Source: Ustilago trichophora (Eukaryota > Basidiomycota > Ustilaginomycetes > Ustilaginales > Ustilaginaceae). Taken from it: 64,000 bases of DNA. The notes beneath the pieces were generated by a model. It worked only from the letters and a program-made list of their open reading frames with translations. It was not told the DNA's origin and did not search any database. The DNA is taken from positions 534,447 to 598,446 of the forward strand of contig OOIN01000036.1 of the NCBI GenBank assembly GCA_900323505.1, read 5' to 3'. Positions 60,301 through 64,000 of this stretch are shown in pieces. Each line of letters begins with the position of its first letter. Position 1 is the first letter of the stretch. The translations under genes were made by a program, and so were the position numbers.

Positions 60301-60791
60301 TGCCTGCAGCATGCGATGGCGGTGCTGATGCAGAGACAGAGGGCGAGGCAGGTAGCAGTAGGCCTGAGCTGGCGCCTCTCACGCGCGCTGGGCTTGTCAC
60401 GGTGCTTGCGGATCTTGGCACCAAGCAGGCTTTCGCTTCCGATCGGAGCTGTGCACCACGAGCCGAGATTGTCAGCACCATTGGAGGCGAGAGTACCTTT
60501 GTGCGTCTATGGGTTCGGGGTATGGAAGATGTACGTGCATATCCGTGCTTCGACGTGCTTGGCGTGCGTGAAAAGATGATGGCGCTGTTTCAAACCATCC
60601 CAGTCTCGCCCGGGTACGAGGTGGAGAACAAGAATGCCTCCCCTGTTTGGAGGCCGGGTACTCAACCGGAGATTCGATCACGCGTCCATGAGGGCCCGCT
60701 ACAGTCGTGGCATTGGTCGTCTCCCATTCTGCCCGCAGTCGCAGATGCAGACGAGGACAATATTGATCCCGGTGAGCCGATGGAGCTCTGA
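57312..60791 (+). CDS. large P-loop NTPase of unknown function, subtelomeric
   Basis: 1159 residues from the first in-frame ATG. The N-terminal ~300 residues are helical and unrecognised. A P-loop follows: Walker A QSSGTGKTRLVLELG with K327, then an Arg-containing strand and the GFPLAEENLYEYFRD segment, then Walker B PPIFVAFDECVEL with D508 and E509. A sensor-like strand FWLILLSTNTGAAEL comes after. This resembles a large, unnamed family of basidiomycete NTPases (SS-x-x-GK[ST]R with a downstream GYP/GFP motif and an LST strand) that is expanded in mushrooms; the comparison is from memory. STAND/AAA-like signalling NTPases are an alternative. The C-terminal half includes AWVNFTHFD, WYCWKRGVALQMAHGQAGVDG and FVGKLS, which recall a nuclease-like fold in Crinkler-type proteins (speculative). 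The last ~60 residues are not recognised. It sits about 3 kb from the telomere repeats, next to a chromosome-end gene. Confidence 0.8.
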   Translation: MQSVPPLTEAAASTPFTPFCRLHFEALWAHLNHLIQSTHLTTTSSSNKQLPESVLNSLGDIVTVVNHALRTFYPLQDVHKQAIVTYIHQVLAWIDSCSNASMLDSLQAHSTHLPTRPVTPSQPHAPNVSASTLSPTRQQALNLASSAQRVDPERWTRLCRSVKEAHQLYTEAQQATDPELAAETITHLHSQINMFLFMLDKLRAKLQGLFSNLSTASLDSQDASVHIIQALNRLASGGTSSPDEAVTYLILCLPAHNSRPDHSDDNPELERHFALQLRREYRGDAPARFLRFVHNVNQHFTMSTENGPSFDSYLQGTSIVQSSGTGKTRLVLELGKKAPLLYICVRRKPLDNRSSVKHGFPLAEENLYEYFRDATQKHKASCDLQVAVFLAAWFETFCSRLELCPTAQQKYDTLAQLNDYGGPGITQRPPFFRDVLTLAHAKLSTACASVATPNTSTANTNPFATHLDEVVCRLGAQLRLVREWLWQQHEAYYKALGIDCPPIFVAFDECVELIVLDNPTESSTKTSSSTTAPKRDPDNHQLNSLRRAWHHLLKLQRNKSTGTFWLILLSTNTGAAELIRSQHMQASTRAQEKPVLPIFVGLGFDVLRAEQPQLISPSDVSALHHLRSYGRPLWSSLPTDTFWEVAKLKLLGAKAFSSTEPVVCYNLLASRLSLQFIPIHRGDSALFGEQKSLVTQSVDRHMRMLQQVIDHTSLVISAPSEPVLAIAATLIMLAGASEPSDQTLSPPPPPNYAKVIQTFTTQCLPTLGSDFLRGAHGEFMAPFAMMAAWDAFKLGLLQSEHRHGRQGDRSDPASLVSEAVPLQAFLEQLATLDAQSASVISHAIDDVCDTVRKRLARHTPRPSSCGAPAINKHDDDDEEVNAWVNFTHFDALPGGINCISPDYLWYCWKRGVALQMAHGQAGVDGIIPVFVGKLSQRFRAPVGSNSSVDAGVDADDEIDEAQAARQMSYVAWEAKYRDEAMGDAEARKPSRAGPPLLPAACDGGADAETEGEAGSSRPELAPLTRAGLVTVLADLGTKQAFASDRSCAPRAEIVSTIGGESTFVRLWVRGMEDVRAYPCFDVLGVREKMMALFQTIPVSPGYEVENKNASPVWRPGTQPEIRSRVHEGPLQSWHWSSPILPAVADADEDNIDPGEPMEL

Positions 60792-62668
60792 CCTAGCTCC
60801 ACGAGGGCACACAACATTTCGGACGCTTTTGATTGCAAACGTCACTACCAAGACCACGAACACCACGAACACCACCCATGTTATCGCAATTTTGATACTC
60901 TGTCCACAATTTGAATTTGAGAATACAGTATAGTATGCATCTTTCTGGGAAATGAGACTTCTTGTCCTGTAATAAATGCCCTCGACTTTGCCTTATAGGT
61001 GTGCTGGATCTGCATGATTACCCTTGTCTGGACGGTTTCAAGATGTAACCCATCTTTTGGGAAATGCTGGCCATTCTCACTGGGCTGCCTTTGTATGAGC
61101 CGTTCAATCATATCGTAAAAAAAAGGAAATATCCACCTCGGAGCCACCCCCAATCAGGCTCCTCACCGGAACCACCCTAGCCCTAGGCCGCAGGTCCTCG
61201 TTGGCCGGCAGCGGACCAGGCCGCTCTGCCAAATGGACGTGTCCGACCTTGGCTGCTGACCCCAGCGGACAGCGCAAAACACACTGGCCAAGTGCCGCAA
61301 CGGTTTGAAATTTTTCTTGGCTCAGCAAGCGGCCCAGCATCCAAGAGACGCGTCAAAATTCTTGGAAATTGTTGGAATTGCAGTTGCGTCCACCCACTGA
61401 CCCAGTGCCCAGCAGCCAGCAGCCAGCACACAGCTGCCACTGCTCAGCAGCCACGGCTCACCACGGCTCAGCTGTTGCCGCTCAACAGCAGTGAGAGTCT
61501 GTCCATTTTGGGTGTAGCAGCCCAATGGTCTGTACACATTTCAAGCTGTAGTCTGTGTATGAATAGGAGTCAAGCGTACAAGGGCAAACACCTATTCAAG
61601 GGGCAGTGCAGACCAATGGGCCGCACAAAGTTGTGAATTTCCTCCAGCCCTTTTGTCTGGGACTATCTTGTCAAACTGCACGCATTCTTGTTTGGTCACA
61701 TCAATCTCACTTGAACAACAGCACGTCTGTTGATGCCAGAAATCAACTAAGAAATTGGGTCATTGAAATGGATTGCAAAATTGGAAGTAGACGCGACACG
61801 CACAGCAACTGCAGTGAAAATTTTGATTGCCGCTTTCTTGTTTGTCAAGCAGCGGCCAACGCTCAGCAGTCACCAGTCAAGAGCCACTGGTCAATGCAAA
61901 GAGCGGTCATCGACTCATCAAATTGAGGCCACCGGTACTGCCATCCTTGGCAACAGCTAGAAATGCATCGATGGAGCGGCACCCACAGTTCATGCTGCCT
62001 GCCCTTTGTTAGCTGTCTGGCAACGGCCTCCGGCTCCCATGCTTGGTGTCATTCACACTTTGTGACGGTCTTCACAAGCGTCAATTTTCAGCACAAAGCA
62101 TTGCCCATCCACCTCAACAACAAGCTTCCCGCAACAAATTCTAAGCCTTTTTCTAAAGTCTAGACAATTCTTGGTTGCCACACTGCACAGTATTTTTGAA
62201 TGCATTGCTCCTGTCACACTGCTGTCCACTTACGCCAATGGCCAGCACATTTGGATGCTTTGTTCCCACCTGTGTCGCTCACATTCTGCCTAACAGCAAT
62301 AGGAGCAACAAGAAAGCGTAGGTGAGAAATTTGTTCTTTGCCAATGCCGCTCTGCACGTACCACCTAAGAGTGCTACAGGTCTGTGCTTCTGTTTGGCAC
62401 CGCTCACAGCGGCACTCTCATCCTTTGTCTCTGCTTTGTTCCAGCTGCTACATCTAGCAATCTCAGGATCTCTGTGACAGCAAAGACATTTGGCATACCG
62501 TACCGCTACACAACTCTGCTGTGTGTGAGACTGAGATCTTTGTGCATATATATGGGCCATCTTGCAGTCCCTTGCCGCTGTTCTGTCTCCATCTTTCCAT
62601 CTCAGAACATCTTCACCGTACAACCCTCTCTTTCTTGTATCTTTCCCTCACAATTATTCCACGCTACA
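60792..62668. other. gene-poor subtelomeric region
   Basis: About 1.9 kb without a supported gene. It is richer in CAG/CCAGCA and TCAGCAGCC words than the neighbouring chromosome, with an imperfect CAGCAGCCAG-type cluster near 61,415-61,475, and multiple short ORFs without domains. It ends in the promoter of the zinc-finger gene. The pattern suggests decayed subtelomeric or transposon-derived DNA, but no terminal repeats or transposase fragments can be shown. Confidence 0.5.
62547..62553 (+). promoter_or_regulatory. TATA-like box of the chromosome-end gene
   Basis: TATATAT about 120 bases ahead of the ATG at 62,669, followed by a CT-rich leader. The 5' end of the truncated gene therefore looks intact and may still be transcribed. 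Confidence 0.5.
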
Positions 62669-63774
62669 ATGTCTCAGCTTTCCGCCTGCTCTCTTGGTGC
62701 TGATGTCAATGCTGGCAACTCTCCTGCCGCAAAATCTGTCTCTACCACTGATGTTGAGAGGTACGTTCAGCTCTGCTAGCCTCTTGCCGCAATCAGAATA
62801 TTCTGCTGACACACTCTATGCTTTTCAGTCTTGCGCTTCCCCCCGCCAACCAGGATGCTTGTTCTCCTGCGGTGGATCCCAAGTTTGCCGCTCAGCTTGG
62901 CCGCTTCCATCTCCGTCTGGTCGACCATCCACGCATTCTGGTCTGCACCCGCATTGACTGCACTCATCGTCTTGCAATTTTGCCCTTTTTCAAGGATGTG
63001 ACTGCTCACCTCAAGAAATTCCATGCTCACACTATCGTTGAATCTTCCAAGAAAGCGCTCAAGGATTTGTTGGAGCAGCTGGACCTGGAACACCCTGCCA
63101 CTGTCACCATCAACAAGGATCTGCTGCCGGTTTCCATCATCAAGGAGTTGGACGTCAACTACCAAGGACGGCACTGCAACTTGTGCTCATACAGCATCAT
63201 GGCCCACTCTTCCATGAATGCTCATGTGCGTGAGCACAGCAGCCAGGCTGATGGAGACGTCAAGTATCTTCACCCTGTTCCGGTCCAGCTCTTCTATGAA
63301 AATGGACAGAGTAGACGCTATCTCTATGTCAGCAATCCATCTCTGGCGCAAACTCCTCCACCCCAAATTCTCACCACTACTATGGATGCCGATAAGCTGG
63401 ATGACGCTACCAAGGCCAAGGTCAATGCCTTCATCAAAAAGGACAAAGAGCGCCTGCAAGAAGCTGGACTTCTTCAGCCTGGCATCCAGCCATCTGTGGT
63501 CAGCGGCAATGTCACTCCATGGGCCTGTGAGCTTGGCTGGCACCGCTACTGGGCTGGCAAACCGGTGGTGGCTATTGGTAACCTTGGCCACAATCCAGGA
63601 GACTGGGACGGTGCATACTGTGACATTGCACACTGGATCTTTGTCGTTGGCAAAGGTGTGGTTGCAACCTGGATGAACCGCTTGCTCAGCGCTGGCTGTC
63701 AGGTGCAGCAGACCTTCCACGCCTACAACGACAATCCAAGCAAGCCGTACAATCTCAATCCACAAACTGTCAAG
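62669..63774 (+). pseudogene. 5' part of a zinc-finger chromosome-end gene, cut off by the telomere (telomere-linked helicase type?)
   Basis: Exon 1 62,669-62,760 (donor GTACGT) and exon 2 from 62,829 (acceptor TTTTCAG) join in phase and stay open to the telomere repeats: about 346 residues before 63,775. Exon 2 carries a C-x4-C-x15-H-x4-H finger (VCTRIDCTHRL ... AHLKKFH) and a classical C-x2-C-x12-H-x3-H finger (HCNLCSYSIM ... AHVREH), followed by a Trp-rich region (ELGWHRYWAGKPVVAIGNLG, then DWDGAYCDIAHW). This two-finger N-terminus resembles the zinc-finger (DUF3505-like) region found before the helicase core of basidiomycete subtelomeric RecQ helicases, and UTASa of Ustilago maydis chromosome ends encodes such a RecQ-like protein. 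The helicase core is not present here, so the class is inferred. The gene reads toward the telomere, and its 3' end is replaced by TTAGGG repeats. A TATA box and clean splice sites suggest recent loss. Confidence 0.75.
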
Positions 63775-64000
63775 TTAGGGTTAGGGTTAGGGTTAGGGTT
63801 AGGGGTTAGGGTTAGGGTTAGGGTTAGGGTTAGGGTTAGGGTTAGGGGGGTTAGGGTTAGGGTTAGGGTTAGGGTTAGGGTTAGGGTTAGGGTTAGGGTT
63901 AGGGTTAGGGTTAGGGTTAGGGTTAGGGTTAGGGTTAGGGTTAGGGTTAGGGTTAGGGTTAGGGTTAGGGTTAGGGTTAGGGTTAGGGTTAGGGTTAGGG
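63775..64000 (+). repeat. telomere repeat array (TTAGGG)n, chromosome end
   Basis: About 226 bases, some 37 units of TTAGGG with the G-rich strand running 5'->3' to the window end, as expected of a right-hand chromosome terminus. Two irregular units are seen: one with four G (near 63,803) and one with six G (near 63,846). The first unit follows codon AAG of the zinc-finger gene directly, without a subtelomeric linker. The array is probably cut by the assembly, so its true length is unknown. Confidence 0.98.

Noticed and set aside
61183..62163. Overlapping short ORFs in the subtelomeric spacer
   Set aside because: They are repeat-driven (CAGCA words) with no domains and conflicting frames.

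Overview
The window is the right-hand end of a filamentous or dimorphic fungal chromosome. It closes in a (TTAGGG)n array on the + strand from about 63,775 to the last base. Long intron-poor genes, short introns with GTAAGT-like donors, CT-rich leaders, a Cet1/Pct1-type mRNA triphosphatase, MCH-type monocarboxylate transporter and a chromosome-end gene of helicase-associated type all fit a basidiomycete. Overall style (serine/alanine/proline-rich low complexity, few introns, several secreted proteins) suggests a smut fungus of the Ustilaginaceae. That assignment is inference, because no species marker was searched.

Layout. 1-1.2 kb: 3' part of DNA ligase I. 4.0-10.1 kb: a 2026-residue protein kinase. 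11.8-17.1 kb: three secretory-pathway genes (a membrane-anchored glycosyltransferase-like protein, a family-1 carbohydrate esterase with one intron, and an unrecognised Cys-containing secreted protein). 18.4-20.5 kb: a CxxCxGxG zinc-finger protein of SSUH2 type. 23.9-25.4 kb: a polytopic acyltransferase-3-like protein. 27.6-29.3 kb: a secreted Asn/Gly-repeat protein. 29.8-34.0 kb: a divergent pair, a HAD phosphatase of CECR5 type with three introns and a TMEM53/DUF829 protein. 34.2-35.8 kb: an MCH-like transporter. 37.2-39.1 kb: SF3b4/Hsh49 and EMC6, convergent. 39.6-43.2 kb: a very long shugoshin. 44.7-48.2 kb: Rap1. 48.5-49.8 kb: exosome Rrp4. 49.9-50.1 kb: a Ty3/gypsy integrase relic. 50.2-52.7 kb: RecQ1-type helicase. 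53.2-54.6 kb: mRNA 5'-triphosphatase with five introns. 54.9-56.7 kb: BBE-like FAD oxidoreductase. 57.3-60.8 kb: a large P-loop NTPase of unknown role. 60.8-62.7 kb: gene-free subtelomere. 62.7-63.8 kb: the 5' part of a zinc-finger gene that runs directly into the telomere.

Most of the window is conserved housekeeping: DNA joining, sister-chromatid cohesion, telomere binding, RNA processing, capping and splicing, and ER membrane insertion. Accessory, probably host- or environment-facing genes are interspersed (esterase, Asn/Gly-rich secreted protein, BBE oxidoreductase, transporter). The last 7 kb is the most unusual part: a lineage-restricted NTPase, a degenerate spacer, and a promoter-bearing zinc-finger gene whose 3' end has been replaced by telomeric repeats. 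The open reading frame continues into the repeats without a stop.

Gene models were made by eye from frame continuity, splice signals and remembered family motifs. No database search was run.
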